From Escallonia rubra (taxonomy: Eukaryota > Streptophyta > Magnoliopsida > Escalloniales > Escalloniaceae): a DNA stretch of 64,000 nt. Positions 45,501 to 59,112 of the stretch are shown piece by piece. Below the pieces are notes generated by a model, which was not told the DNA's origin, searched no databases, and saw only the letters and a program-made list of their open reading frames with translations. Both the position numbers and the translations under genes were made by a program. The DNA is taken from NCBI GenBank assembly GCA_033065855.1, contig JAVXUO010002601.1:248001-312000 (forward strand). Reading direction: 5' to 3'. Position 1 is the stretch's first letter; each line of letters begins with the position of its first letter.

Positions 45501-48500
45501 CCACATAATGATAGCCATAGTAGGAATTATGAAGGAAGAGGAGGGGATAATAAGCAGAAGAAGAGAAAGAAATGGAGATGGGGAGGAGTGCTACAATGTA
45601 AACTAAATGCCAACCTTCCCAGAATCAAGAGGAATTATGCGAAAACCAGAGGGCAGCAGAGGTGCATCATCAGCAAAAGAAGCATCAATAGGAGCAAATA
45701 TCAGTTCTGCACAGGTGCCAACGGCATTTTCATCCATTCCACTGCACAGCTGCAAAGAAAGTATAAAACAGGGACGTTAAGCAAAAATAACAGGTATAAA
45801 AACAATGAATACAACATGATCCAGGTATAATAAACATGACTTCAACCATATCACTAAGGGATAAAACATATCTTTGAGGTTGACGGACCTGGCTCCTCTC
45901 AAGTGCGCTGAAGGTCGCGTAAACAATTAATGACAATGACTAGTTTTTTTGGTGACAAATATTTGTTGCCTAAAGTGTTGTCGCGAAAATTATTTGTCGC
46001 TAAATTGGCCCTCCAGCACACCGGTGAGAATCCTTGTCCAAGTTTGACTCTTTATGTAAGAGAAGAGCTATGTCCCCCGTCGTAACAGAACTTAAGAGGT
46101 GGATTTCATGATTGGTTAGTGGGTCTCGCCCTCGTTTTCTATCTTATTTTAGCCCCCTTTGAGGAAGCTTTCTTTCTCGCCTTTTACAGGGACCACAGCA
46201 TAGACAGAGTAAATTGCATGGCAAGATAAATAAAATGCTTACTTGCAGGAGAAACATGTCCCTAGGCATTATTGCGTCTTCAGGACATTGGCCAACACCT
46301 TCCAACTTAATAACTTCCAGCAACTACAAAGCACAAACAAAGATGTCTAATCTAGTTTACTAAATGAATGAAAACACAAAGACTTGCAAAGTTGAAATGC
46401 ATTAGATGTAAAACAAGAGAAGATGAACAACATGCCTCTTCATGCTCAATCGTGTGAGCAAGTGGAAGAATTACTTGACCCCCAAGATTCCCAACTCGAG
46501 ACCCTGGCAAGCTACACGGACCAACTTTAACAGCTGCAGCAGAGTAAGCATCAATGTTGTTGTCCGCCCATTCTGACCTGTGCTCCCGCAGGAACCTAAG
46601 GAGTATTGCTGGAGGCACATTCTAAAAGATAGGAGAAGTGCAGATCAGAAAAGACACAAGTGAATTAGAGATCAAATAAAACGCCAAAATACTTTGCATT
46701 AATTGACAAATTAAACTGCTAGGTAATTATCATCTGTTAACGAAGAAGCTTTGGGAAAAGAATCCATCTGCTAAGGCCAAGGTGACTATCATTTTAGAAA
46801 ATACTTAGGTCATGACTGTATCTTCTGGTAAGTAAAGCCATGACATGGGGCTATTCTCAATTTCAATATACTTCTAAAATTATTTAGAAGATAAGATGAA
46901 GTTGGTTAAATGCATCTAGTAGCCTAGGCTTTGGTATTCCAAGGTGACTATCATTTTCCAAGAACAACTAGGACAAGTATAAAAAGGGGTTCATGTATCC
47001 AAGCCATTTTAAACCTTCTATGGCCAAGTATCTATATATCTACACAGATACATATCAATCTGTGTATTTATCAAGCCTTGATTATTATATCCACAAATCC
47101 GACATAGTCTTTATAACTCGTATTTCGTACAGACCAACTTGATATCTGCAGAGAACAACAGTGACCAACAAAATTGTGTCGCTCAAAGCCTCAAACTGAG
47201 AATATCCAACCTAAAACCAAAAGCTAGATGATGTACCCAAGTGGGTGGGCACGATGGAGATGCTACAAAGCATAGGATCAAGACAACAGTCTTGCTAACA
47301 GTGATGGCTCAAAATGGCCACCTTCAACCACTTACACTGACCAAGTGCGTATCTAAAAACTTTTCAAGCTGTGTTTAGAAAACTCGGACAGATTTAACCA
47401 AGCTGCAGCTTAAGCTAAAAGTAACTTCGGATATAAGTTTCCCCATTTTCACCTAGATCACAAGTCTAACCCAGCTAGTGCAGTAGCTTAATCCAACATT
47501 AACTTTTCTTGTCAGAATACTAACTATACTAGTGCCCCGGCTACCTAGTGTGTGTCCTTTTGGGCGAGAAGCAGACCGGGCGCTAGGGCAGCTTCATCTT
47601 AAATAAGAATTTCAGAAAAGCAAGCTTCCGCCAGAGATATAAAAAGAAGCTTACATACTAATAAAGCGGACAATAAGCAACTTCTTTAAGGTCCTTGGTA
47701 CTAACCTAACGGGTCAGAAAAAATAATGTCACGAGGAGAACCTAGCGCCACTGATGTTTTAACCGTTACCTTTCCGCAAAGGGCACTCTCTCTTCTTCAT
47801 ATACTCCACCTTCTACTTCCCCTACTTTTTGGATCAAGTCGATATTTTGTTTAAATTAATATGGACCAAATTTGGCTCTGTCAATCACATCGTTTAATTT
47901 GATGCAAAAGTTGTGGCGCATCTTGTAAATCATGCTCATGCTAACTAGATCAGATCTGGCAGCGCTCTCCTACTGCTAGCAAATCGTATGCTTGTTCAGA
48001 TAATGTTAGTGATTGAGATCCTATATTACGGTCCAGTGTTCTTTTGGTCTCACTGATGGTTTAAACCAGCCATACATCTGCGCAATGTGTTGTCTACCAA
48101 TGTTATGCTAGGCCCTCCTTTCTAACAATGAAAAGAGAAAAACTTGATCATCTTGTTTCCTTTGTACCACTTGATCTTCAGGAGCCATAACGCACTTACA
48201 TGACACCCAAATCAACTGTCTGCCAGCCCAGATTAGAAAATTGCTAACAACCATCCCTATCAGGTAATGGAGCTTCTCACCAGTTGAAGTGATGTAGAAG
48301 GAAAAAGAGGTACATAAACAGCTGACTTGGATTCTTAACTAGTCCCATAGTTTGTCCGTGAAAATTATCCATGGATAATGCTGTATGACTGTAAGTCTTT
48401 AACACCCCGAACAGTATTTTCCAAATTCGGATCTGGTTTATATAGATTTGACAGCCAAATGCATTATCAATATGTACTTAAGAAGGAATATTCATAAGTG

Positions 48501-51355
48501 ATTTATTTTGATTGGCGTCTCGTCATCTCCCAGAAAATTGAGCCAAATAACAAAGTCTGTCGCTAACCTGTAAAAGCATGGATGCCTTCGCACATAGAAC
48601 GGCATTGCTGACAGATGGAAATCCATTTGAAAAGGAAAGATTTAAGCCCATTAGCTTGTCAGGAGAAGAATTAACCATGATAGTGACGTCATCCATGCCA
48701 TCAGTTCCCATCAAGGACCACCCCTCATCGGTAAACCCATTCAGAGCCTCATTAAAACCCCTGCCGCAAAAGTATATCAGATACTGGACAACGGTGGACA
48801 AGGAAAACAAATTCAGTGAGATGTTCTCAAGCCAGCAGAATATACCAACCTGCTCAACCTCTGGCTAAGTGCTCGTAGAGCTGCAGGTCGTCGACCCCAG
48901 TTGGTGGTATTGGACTGAGAAACTTCCTGAGCTATCTGTCTCAGTTGGCGTAAAGCCTACACGAAAGATGATCAACATCTCTTTTTAAGTAAAATATCCA
49001 TGACACTCAACCTTGTTACATGCTAAGCATTTGAGAGGAGAATGAGTGTCTTACAGCCATTGTTGTCTTCTGAGTAAGCACTGTTGATGATTCATACAGC
49101 GGGCGTAACACTTCCGGCACGCTCCAAGCCTAGTCAGTAATATAAGAATGCTAACCTTAATTGCAATTGATGGTATGATATGTTATAGGGTAAATACGCG
49201 GACACACACACACATATATATCAAACAACCAGGGTGACAACTTTACCTCCAAATTCATATGATCAACAATGTGAATGATTGAACCACCTCCTTCACAAGG
49301 TCTAATAAGGTACCCACTAGGCAGCATTTCAGCTCGAACAAAATTCTGCACTGCAGGCATGCTTGGACCATTCTGAGTATTGCTAAGTGATCTTTCACAA
49401 ACCTAAGCATCAAAGCAAACCAAAATTAAAAGTTATAAGGTAAGCAACAGAAGAAACTGACAAGTAAACAATCAACAACTATGTAACTACTGAACTATTA
49501 TACCACATACCACTAAACTGCCATCCTCCATAACTGAAGTATAGCGCAACAACCAGAAGTCACGAGCGGGCGCCAAAGTTGTTGGCGCATAAAGCTACAA
49601 CACCAACAAATTTCAGAGGTCCAATGAAAAACAGTAAGACAAAGGCTTTCCCAAACGTGACAAGTAAACTGACAAATATGTACCTGCATGTACAAAAGCT
49701 CAATGGTTCCACCATTGGCAGTGGGTAGCACGTTGAGGGTATCCACAGCTCGGCAATCACGAAACCATGAAGGCCGATCCTTGAGGATTTCTGCAACCTG
49801 GACATATCATATCCAACCAATCATTCTCAAAGCTTATACAACGGTAACAGAAATAACAAAAAACAATGAAAAGAAACTTTAAGCGTACCCTTGTAGGCTC
49901 TAGGCCCACCAGGCCGCAAGCTCGTGCTGCCACGCCAGTGCAACCATGAGAAATAGCAACGATTCCAATGGAATCCGGACCAGGCTACGCATATCAACAG
50001 AGGAAAATAAGATTAGGAAAATAATCCTGCCTACTATTTCTATTTTATTCTTTTCAAGAAAGATGCCACTTTTAACCAGAAAAAAATGCGTAAGAAACCT
50101 CATGCATATAACATTCTTCCAATTCTATAGAGCTGAATTCAAAACAGGGAAGAACAGTCACAATGTTGTCTTGAAGATGATCTCTTTCATATTAGCATGA
50201 TGAATATACTTGTTACAGCCGCAATATCCCATACTATTGCAAACCATTCAGGCAACTTCAAAACAGTGTACAACCAAAGAGAGCAAGAGAAGTAACTGAT
50301 AATGTACAACTTAAAAGGCTACATGAGTTTATCTATGTTTCGGATATGCTCTTTTCTTTTTCCTTTTTCTATTTTGGAGAGGTCGGGGGTTGGGTTGGGG
50401 GGTACCTTCATTCCAGGCATTTGGACCCACTCTACAGCAGTTCCAGTAGCCTTTGAAAGAAACTCTGTTAAAGTTTCTTCTGCAATGGACAAAAGCCTGG
50501 AAAAAATACAAAAAGCAAACAAATCCATAAGCCAAAGGCACAAACACACATAACAAGGCCATCACAGAGCATTATAACAAGATAGCGACTCTACAACCAT
50601 AACCCCACTCACCCTGCAGGACTAGCATCTCTCGGCGGATGCTGCGGCGTCAAGTGGTGCTGGCCACTCGTCACCACGGACTCACAACTCGTGTCTTTTG
50701 TCGGAAGGGTCGTCTAACATCAAAACAGCCCTAAAATTAGTCAAAATCATTACAAGAAAAAAGTATCAAAGTCAAAAACAAATGCTTTAGGTTCTTACAC
50801 TTTGAGTATGCTGGCGAAAGTAGCCATTTTCATACACAAGGTGTGACACCTGCTTCTGCAATCTGTCATTTTCTTCCATCAACAGCTTGTTCATTGCCGT
50901 CAGCTTCCTATTCACAGCTTGAAGACGTGAAGCCTCTTTCCGCTGTTTCTCCCTACATCTATTCATCAACAAAAACATGCCCACAAGACCATCTTAACAA
51001 CTTCACCATAACAATAAAAACTAACACCATTTCAAATAGAACCCACATAACATTCAGAACTTAGCTAGTTATAAACAAGAAAGGGAAAGGAATATAGACC
51101 TTAAAGCTTTAGGCTAAAAACTGTTGATCTTTATTAGGGCATGTACCTTCGGTTTTGGAACCAAACTTTGATTTGCTTGGGCTCGATGTTGGAGAGGATT
51201 GGGCATTCTCTAATGAGCTGTTGGCGGCGAATGGAACTGGGTTTAGGGCACTCGTGATAGAGCCTCTCGAGGGCTTCAACCTGCTCAGGTGTGTAACGGA
51301 CATACTTGCCATTGTCCATCATTCCCTTACCATCCTTGCAGGACATCGCCATCAT
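42583..51355 (-). CDS. Class III HD-ZIP transcription factor, ATHB-15/CORONA type, 18 coding exons
   Basis: Exons in transcript order: 51355-51147, 50958-50799, 50713-50613, 50496-50406, 49984-49889, 49797-49684, 49594-49511, 49402-49247, 49129-49055, 48956-48850, 48760-48568, 46621-46436, 46323-46243, 45749-45615, 45484-45159, 44589-44484, 44126-43977, 42729-42583. The joined frame is 2,517 nt, 838 residues plus stop; all phases agree. Residues about 15-77 form the homeodomain (KYVRYTPEQVEALERLYHEC, KQIKVWFQNRR), followed by a leucine zipper (LTAMNKLLMEENDRLQKQV). A START domain follows, then the HD-SAD region and the C-terminal MEKHLA region ending INWSFV. MAMSCKDGK and FRQHTQ-type motifs place it with ATHB-15/CNA rather than REVOLUTA or PHABULOSA. 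These factors control meristem, vascular and organ-polarity development. Start: two adjacent in-frame ATGs at 51355 and 51349 region (MMAMS); the first is used here. Arabidopsis ATHB-15 is of similar length. Confidence 0.97.
42730..43976 (-). other. Last intron of the HD-ZIP III gene, carrying a retroelement remnant
   Basis: This 1.25 kb intron separates exon 17 from exon 18. It holds an LTR and primer-binding site (listed separately) and, further on, repeats of GCTAGCAAGTGC (about 43515, 43603 and a variant at 43480). Confidence 0.7.
42806..43126 (+). mobile_element. LTR plus primer-binding site, copia-like retrotransposon remnant
   Basis: A 308 bp segment begins TGTTGTAAAG (42806) and ends TTCTAACA (43113). 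It is followed at once by TGGTATTCAAAGC, a two-base variant of TGGTATCAGAGC, the usual primer-binding site complementary to initiator tRNA-Met. This junction is typical of 5' LTRs of plant copia elements. No second LTR or pol frame was found nearby, so the rest is deleted or too short to recognise (a TRIM/LARD-type element is possible). It reads opposite to the host gene. Confidence 0.6.
46324..46435 (-). other. Probable GC-AG intron of the HD-ZIP III gene
   Basis: Exon 12 ends GAAGAG and the intron starts GCATGT instead of GT; the acceptor is TGTAG at 46324. This is the only join that keeps HEE joined to LLEVIKLEG as in homologues; a shift to a GT would break the frame. GC-AG introns make up roughly 1% of plant introns. 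Confidence 0.8.
46622..48567 (-). other. 1.9 kb intron of the HD-ZIP III gene
   Basis: The longest intron of the gene, between exons 11 and 12. I found no nested gene or clear transposon in it. Motifs such as CCAAGGTGACTATCATTTT occur twice (about 46778 and 46938), a small local duplication. Confidence 0.6.
49975..50416 (-). promoter_or_regulatory. miR165/166 target site split by an intron
   Basis: In the mRNA the site is CTGGAATGAAG (end of exon 4, 50416-50406) joined to CCTGGTCCGG (start of exon 5, 49984-49975), encoding part of PGMKPGPD in the START domain. It differs from the perfect complement of miR166 at about three bases, mostly at the ends. miR165/166 cleavage at this site is the known control of all class III HD-ZIP genes, so this gene is very likely subject to it. 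The 421 bp intron between the halves means only spliced RNA carries the site. Confidence 0.95.
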
Positions 51356-52800
51356 CTCTATCACCTCTTCAAACCCTTCAAAACCCCCCAAAAGACCAAC
51401 TACAAAGAAATCCAAGAAGTTTCTTTTACTTCACAACCAATCAAACTCTCACATACCCATCTATCCTATTTCCAAGGGAATGTCTATGAAAACTTCGATT
51501 CTTGGATGTAATGAAAATGGTTAAATATACCAAGAGAACTGGACAACTGATTACCCAACCGAAACGTTGTCGTCCTTCACAGAACAGCTCCAAACACAAG
51601 AAAATATCAAAATCTTTCGATATCTGAGCCGCCAAATAAAACTAACCGAAGCACTGAAATAAACGGGCGAGTCAAAGCGAGCGCGACTCGGCGATTCGCA
51701 CCGGGTTGATCAAACCAGCTCTCAAATGACCGAGTTGAGATCGAGATTTATGCAAAGATCGGTGCTTTTGAGCTTCACGGAGAAAACCCAAATCGAGGGA
51801 ACCAAAGAAACTTCGATCTTCATATCGTACCCAATCGTCGAAACATTTTTTCTCTTGGTTTTCTTCGTTCACATGCACAGCCTAACCGGGGTCTCAACTC
51901 TCAAGAACAAACATAACAACTGCGTGTGTGCATGTAAACAAACAAACAAACAAAAAAAGGAAGATGGGAGATCTTGGTTCTCAGGGATGGATCTTGGGCT
52001 GATGCAGAGGATTGGCTGGTGGGTACTGGGTAAAAGGGAGGAAAGAGAACCCTAATTTTGGGACAGGGGAAGGAAAGTGAGTGGCTTTTACTCGTATTGG
52101 TTTGGTTTCAACTTTCATGTGTGTTGTTACTGTTTAGGATTGTTTGGTTTATGCTGCTGTGCCTGTGTTGTTCATTGGTTCGTCACTTTCCTGCTTTAGA
52201 TTTATTCACTCTACTGTGCAGAGCAGACACACTGATCTTGCGGATATTTCGAACATGACAACGTCAGGACCAAAATGCCCTGCATAACTGCCCCTGAATC
52301 ATTTCAATTTGCAAGATTACCATCCGCGGGTCTAATAGTTTCGTGTATTTTCTTTTCACCTTTATTGCATAATAATAATAATATAATATACTCCATTAGG
52401 GATTAGAACGTGAGGAAAGATGGATGGCAAGGAAGGTAAATAAGTGAGAGAGAAGGGGAGACAAGGGGAAAGGCATTGGGCGAATCAGAAGGTTGTAAAG
52501 AGAGAGAGGCATGGAGGAAGGCTTGCGTGGGTCAGAGAGGACAACATGATGAGCTTTCTGCATGCGTCTCGATTCTAAGCCTCTTTATTACTACTGTCTT
52601 ATTATTATTGTATTTCTTTTTTCTTATTATTTTCAAAATTTAATGTAACTTATGTGTTGTACGTATATATATGTAGGGCTAAACGTACGTCATCATCACA
52701 CTGCTATGTATCCTAAACCGCCGTATGCTGAAGCGGAAGCAGAGGCTGCAGCATAACATACTCGCATGCATGACATCAAGACATGAAGCGACATGACACC
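51356..52800 (-). other. 5' leader and promoter region of the HD-ZIP III gene, then spacer
   Basis: Class III HD-ZIP genes usually have long, often spliced leaders, so at least the first several hundred bases here are probably transcribed. I could not place the transcription start. The stretch from 52380 to 52520 is purine-rich (GAGAGA-type). No other gene is seen. Confidence 0.45.
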
Positions 52801-54765
52801 ACTGACGGGAGACGTGTATTTTCTTTTGTTTACCGGCTACACTACTGATTTTTTTAAAACAGTTTTAATTTTAAGATTAATGTACATAAACACTTTTTAG
52901 TGTTTCGGTTGGTCAATGTTGGTAGGTCACAAAGGTGTTGCTAGGGGTGGAATATGGGTTTTGCGATTGGTAGCAGTTGGTGGTGTGCCGACGTGGTCGT
53001 GGGTAAGGCGATTTAGATATGGAAATGGGCAGGCAATTGTGGGTCGTGGCGGGGCAGTGTGGTGGCCGTTAGTGGGTATGTTGGGGTTGGCGTTGGTGGG
53101 TCGCAATCAGTTGTCGGAGTGTGTTGCCGAGTGGTAGGGTTGCCGGCGAATTACTTGGTTGTAAGGAAGAAGATAAAGAGGGCAATTTAGGAATATCATA
53201 ATAATTGAAATGTACTCTAACTTTTCTTGACGATACTCTGACGGAAATGAGTGTTATATAACACAATAACAAACTACATGGGCGGCGGAGAGTAATAAAA
53301 ATACTTAGGCGGAGCAGTGTAGTTTAGGGCAAATCTCAGGTGTGCCATGTGTAATTTATTCAAGATATAAACTATAGGAGTGCTTAGATCAAATAATCTT
53401 GGTGAAACCAATTCAGTACCTTTTACTTCTAGGAAATGGTTTCACCTAAAAAAAACTCAGTTACTCTGGGAAAAAAATGGCATTCACTGTCGATTTAGTA
53501 AAATAAACAAGGGTATTTCAGAATTTTTGTTGTGCAAACATGTTTATACAAAAAGTATTTAAAAACATAAATTATGATTTCATGTTAATGTCTTTAAATA
53601 CTTTTTTCTATTTTTAAGGGTGTTTCAATATTTAAGTTTTTTCAAACACCACACAAACATGTTTTTAACTGATCAAAATATGTTTGACAACTTTAAAATC
53701 AATCTCTAAACACTCGTTTATGAGTTTTAATTAATGTTAGATAATTATTCTCAGCAAGTTAGAGGTTGAGAACATATCAGTCGCGAGGACGCTTGTTATG
53801 CACGAAAGCTTAATTCACTAGGGTCCATTTCTCAGAGCATAACTAATGAGTTAGGATAATTCTCACAAAAGAAACACCTATTTTTACACATTGATTTCAT
53901 TGTTAACTAATAAGTATTACCGATAACACATAATTTTTTAGTAACAAATGATGATAATATTTAAAAACACAACATTACATGAAAATTAATTATATATTCT
54001 TATTAAAAAGTGTAGACTAACTAGACCGTGACGTGACAAAATGGAATAAGGGTATTTGATAAGATGGTTGGTGATGATGCAGTAAATGTGGGAACACCTA
54101 AAAGATGTAGAAATGGTTGGCAGGCCTTGTCCTTGGGGGACAGCAGTCCACTCGATGAAGGGACTGATCTAGTCCTGTGTCCAAACTTGTCCCGGCGTCC
54201 GAGCATCAAGTAATGTAGAACTGGTGAACTACTTTTCTTTGGCCATCGTCAGTGGGAAGAAGAAGATCTTTTAATGGCTTAGAAGGTCTCATCTACAAAT
54301 GGATTGCTGAATTTGCAAGGGATCACGTTTTACACGGTTGGAGATTTTTATTATAACAGGTCATCATAGTCGAGATCATTCTAATAAATTTCTCATTAAT
54401 AGAAAATTGACATAAAAATTATTGAACGAAGAACCGTCTTCCCTGACTCTAAAAAGATATGAAATCAAATAATAGACCCACTTCACTTTTGTTTGCCCAC
54501 TTTACTCTTCCTTGATGACACATATATTATCAATTGTTGGGTAGTATGTAAATTTAATTTTGAGCGACTTTTTCAATTTATAAAATTCAATTCACGTGTA
54601 TGACTGAATATTCAAGAAAAGAAGTACAAACTATTTTGTACACCTAACAACGTACTGTGTTCATTTCATCTATTCATATATTTGTTCACCTTAAAGTTGA
54701 ATGCAAGACGCATATGGTCTTACACATTCATCGTCTTTTATAATAGCAGCGAGAACGTAAACTAA
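52801..54765. other. Intergenic spacer
   Basis: A GGT/GTG-rich segment (52910-53150) has open frames on both strands but low complexity. No gene recognised. Confidence 0.4.
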
Positions 54766-55335
54766 GGCTAGGTTTGAGAAAAAAATTCCTCTTTTTTTTT
54801 CAGTTTTTAAAAACTGAAAAAAAAAAGGGGCGTTTGGTAACCATTTTTTTTTTCAGTTTAAAAACCAGTTTTTAAACTGAAGAGTAAAAAAAAAACTCTA
54901 GAAACTGATTTTTTTTTTCACTTTTGGTTTTTTTTTCTTAGACCACCACCACCACCCTCCCACCGCCGGCAGCCACCTCAAGCGACCACCGCTGGCGACC
55001 ACCGCCGGAGACTGCCGGCAACCACCTCCGACCACCGGCAGCCACCTCCGGCGACCACCGCCGGAGACTGCCGGCGACCACCGGCAGCCACCTCCGGCCG
55101 CCGGCCACCACCACCACCACCGGCCACCACCGCTACACCCCACCACCGCCACCGCAAACCACAAAAAAAAGTCAAAATAAAAAGGGTTACCAAACACCAA
55201 AAAAACAAACCTAAAAAAAAAAGGGGGTTATCAAACACCCACTTGTTTTTATAAAAAAAATAAAATTAAGCTGCTCTTTAAAAAACTGCTCTTTAAAAAC
55301 TGAAAACCAAAAAAAAAAATTTGTCAAACGAACCC
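54766..55335. mobile_element. Tourist/PIF-Harbinger-like element with GC-rich core, 570 bp
   Basis: The ends GGCTAGGTTTGAG and, complemented, GGGTTCGTTTGAC are inverted repeats flanked by TAA at 54763-54765 and 55336-55338. That matches the TAA/TTA target duplication and TGTTTGG-type ends of Tourist-like MITEs. Poly-A/poly-T arms with TTTTTAAAAACTG motifs enclose a CCACCGCCGG-repeat core (54940-55150). An inner inverted pair, GTTTGGTAACC (54834) and GGTTACCAAAC (about 55183), lies between. The open frames over the core are repeat-encoded. Confidence 0.7.
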
Positions 55336-58300
55336 TAACTTGTCCGAAAATACATAACATCTTTGGATCTTGGCCTTGCTATGCTAGACAAGCAGATAGG
55401 CCTCCCCGAAAGTAAGCAGAGTTGAATTAGAGAGGCGAAGGGTGCGGAGGAGTCCTTATATGCTTAACTGATTACACCTTTAAAATAGTTTTGTAGGTAA
55501 ATCTAAAATCTTCTTGTTCCATAATTAGCTTTGGCATAGCCGAGAAAAAGAGAGAGTAGACAGTGGTTTTACGACCTAAACCTGAAAGCAGCAGCAGCAG
55601 CAGCTCTACTGCTAGGGACATGATCATATCAGCACAATTAAAGCCAGCATCAGCTAGCTATAATATCTGCACAAGGATCTCCTCCCAGTGAATGTGATTT
55701 AGTTTTCTTCTCCAACTTATTGATTCTGTCTGCAATGAGGTTCCCTGGTAGCGGTGGTCATCTTCGATCGGTTGCCAGCTTTCATTTATTAGGACCTTAA
55801 TTGCAATTTCAGGAGTAAGGCAAAAGCCTTCCGCTATGAGCGATCTGAAGATGAATCTAGGACAAGAATTTTCTACTGTCTCGCATATTTATCATCACAG
55901 TTTGAATGACAAACGATTGGTACTAAAGTTATATTTCAACTGTTGGTAAAATTTATTCTCTTCGTCTCGTAATTATTGACCAACTTTTTATTTTAAGACA
56001 TCTCAAAGTTATCGCTAAGTTTATATTTTTAGTAGATAAATTTGATACTATTCCATTTTTACTCTTATGCAACGATAAACAATACAAGTCTCAATCACTC
56101 AGTTATAAATAAAACTCATTTCTTCGTTAAGATTCACTAGAGGACATATTAGATATCTAAATTAGCGTGTAAAGTCAATATGAAATAATTATACTAGGAC
56201 GAAGAGAGTATAATTGTATTTAGCATCATTAATATGTGTTTAGCGTTGCTTTGGTAATAACCCAAAAAATGTTGACAAAGCACAAAAAAAGGTCTTTGTT
56301 CACCTAACAAATAACAAGTCACTCGTGAGGTATTTAATCGGTTACTTTTTGCAGCAGACAAAGCTTTCAAGCTTCATAGGCTCCTAGGTTATGTAAGTCA
56401 ATCATAAAGGTAGGACATGATTATACGAAGAATAAATTGGACATCTCTTTCGGACAAGTTCATAAAAGAAAGGTTACGCATTATCCTCCGATTATATCAA
56501 TTTTTCTTTTTTCTTTACACGCCCAACCAATCAATTTGCTAGTTTTGGAAATGGCAAGTTATACCAATTTGATTTTTGTGATTGCTTATTTAACTGTATG
56601 TTTTTCAACCGAAGAATTTGAAGAGGTACCAGATTCAGACGATTAAAGGATACAGATTATGCACCGTAGGTAGATTATATAGCGATCAAGTTATATTGTG
56701 ATGCAAAACCTTGAGGATATCCGGCAAATATTAGAATCAACTTAAAAATTGTTCTCTACTTAGTGTGGCACATTTTGTTCTTCTTTTTACTATAGTTAGA
56801 ACTACAATACTTCCATTGCTCGTTCGTCATTGCATTTTGAATAATTATTTTTTTCCCAAAACAACAAATGAACGTATTGTTTTGTTTGAGGATATACTAG
56901 TGTTAAATACCTGCTAAGACGATGGTTGATGGGCCGTTTGTTGCAGTTTTTACTTTATCTATAATCAGTTTTTATTTTGAGTTTTTTCTGGTGTTTGATT
57001 ACCCAAATTTTATTGTGGTGGTGGTAACAGTTGGGGGGAGGGGTGGTGGTGGTCTCAAAATGAAAACTGGGAACCCAAAATTCTAAAATGAAAGTTTTCG
57101 AAAACAACCCTGTTTTAAAATTTGATTTTCAAAATTGAAAGGAAAAACAAAACAAAAACTGTGTGTCAATATTTTTTTTTCACAGTTCACAAAACTGGAG
57201 AATCAACTAAAAACAGAATAAATTCCAAACGCTACCTAAATAAATAAGTTTAAGCAAGTTAGATTGTAAGTTGGTACATAACATTTGTTACAATTTATCA
57301 AACATAACCTTTTAAAGTCGAAATAACAAAGATACACAACTAGCTATTACTTAGTGGTATACCTATAATATATTCTTGTTCACAGATTTTGCTGATCATG
57401 CATTATTCTAGTAATATTCATGTGTTTAAAATGAAAAAAAAATACAATCGAAAGTGTATTTTGACTTTAACAGAGTTATATCCGGCTATTATGAGTTATA
57501 TAACGAGGGGTGAAATATGAATGGATTTAATTTATTTTATGCTTGGTACTTATTGTGGCAATAAATCACCTTCTACCAAAATGCTTCTAAGATTGAGTAG
57601 TGATAAATGAAGCCCTCACTCCTCATTCCTCAAGCTTTGCTTTGAGCCGTGAACCAGCTACCCATCAATTACCTCGTCTCCACATTTAAAGAGGGCAATC
57701 ATGCCCAACCCATTAAGAGCGTCTGTGAGCCTCCACGGACCTGCGCATGCCCATTCATGGCGTCATGTACATCCAAGTACCTAACATGGCCATGGGGATG
57801 ATGACGATGACGATGGTGCGCATGACAGTGTCATGTCATGCGGTCCGATCACATGCGACATACGATTTGACGCCCGGTTGTTAAGGGCCCCACTCTTTCT
57901 TTTCTTTTTGGAAGATCTTAGTGGGAGAGACGACAGGCATGACCCGACAACGAAATGGGTGGGTCCCAGCGGAGGCCTTTGATAACAACGTCTGCTCTGA
58001 GCTGAGCTGGAGGCTTAGGGGTACATGGGTAATTTACTTAGGGGTAGATAAATTGCTTCGCCCTATGTTTTATGTGGGAAATTTTTTTGGTCTCCCCATT
58101 TTGAAAAAAAGTCGCATGTTAAATTTTTTGTAACTGTTATTCGAGCTTGTTCAAAACCTAGATGTTGAGTTTTGATCTTAAAATTTGTAACAAATTAGAA
58201 AGGAAAATTTTGTTGAGGTTATTAAGAAAAAATTCCCGATCAAGAATTTGTTGTTGAAAAAATTTCGCTAAGATAAGCACTTAACCTATCATTTGGTAGT

Positions 58301-59110
58301 AGACAATCGATATTCAGTTTTAATTCCAAAATAGTGTAAAAGGTTAGAACGGAAAAAAATGATGAACTTTGATAATGTATTTTCTTGAGAGAAGAATCTT
58401 CTGCTATCGGTGTTATTAAAACTTATCGTAATATTTAGATTATATTATTTATTACAATAGAAACATAAAATCGTAATCCTTTATCCCGACGGTAGCGCTA
58501 CCGTATTGTATAATTGGATCACATGTGAAAGTTGGATGACTTGCAAGTTGCAACCCTTTAGCCCACTTTAGTTTTGACTTTGAGAACTTCAAAGTTCAAA
58601 CCCTTTAGTCCACTTTAGTTTTCTCTCACGAGTTGAACCTGGTATTCAAAGGGTCCGGCCCACTAGCAGACTTTGTGAAGTTGCTATTTTGTTCCATATG
58701 GACTTGGAAATAATATTTTAGGATTGCTTGGAGCAAACAATCTGGTACTTATGATTAAGAGTCAATTCGGGATTGCTTGTGCTTTCAAAAAGTGAATATG
58801 GTCCATCGCAATAAACGACTTTTATGGAGAAAATACGTCATTTTCATGTTTTTAAAATGCAAAAATTTGCATTTACTTGTATGAATTTATAAATGTCAAT
58901 ATAACTATGCAGCGAGACTACTCAAAAGCGACTCAAATAGTTGAACAACGCGTTGTGCTCCTCTTAAGATGTTAAAGGACCACTTTATAAGTCAGATTAA
59001 AAAACTTCTTGGTGATCCATCAATCATCCCACTTTATTAGCTCGGATAACAGAATTTCTACCGTGTCTTTTGACACAAAGTACCATCCTCAATTTCTTTT
59101 ATTCTCAAGT
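55336..59110. other. Intergenic spacer
   Basis: No gene recognised. A (CAG)n tract of 5-6 units lies near 55590. At 56934-57234 the ends GGGCCGTTTGTTGCAG and CCAAACGCTACC suggest another degenerate MITE of the GTTTG type. The rest is AT-rich. Confidence 0.45.
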
Positions 59111-59112
59111 CT

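Noticed and set aside
46431..46435. Possible frame break between HD-ZIP III exons 12 and 13
   Set aside because: A GC-AG intron restores the frame and the conserved sequence, so no lesion is needed.
54898..55238. Gly/Pro-rich open frames in the GC-rich core
   Set aside because: They are translations of a CCACCGCCGG repeat inside a transposable element, open in several frames on both strands.
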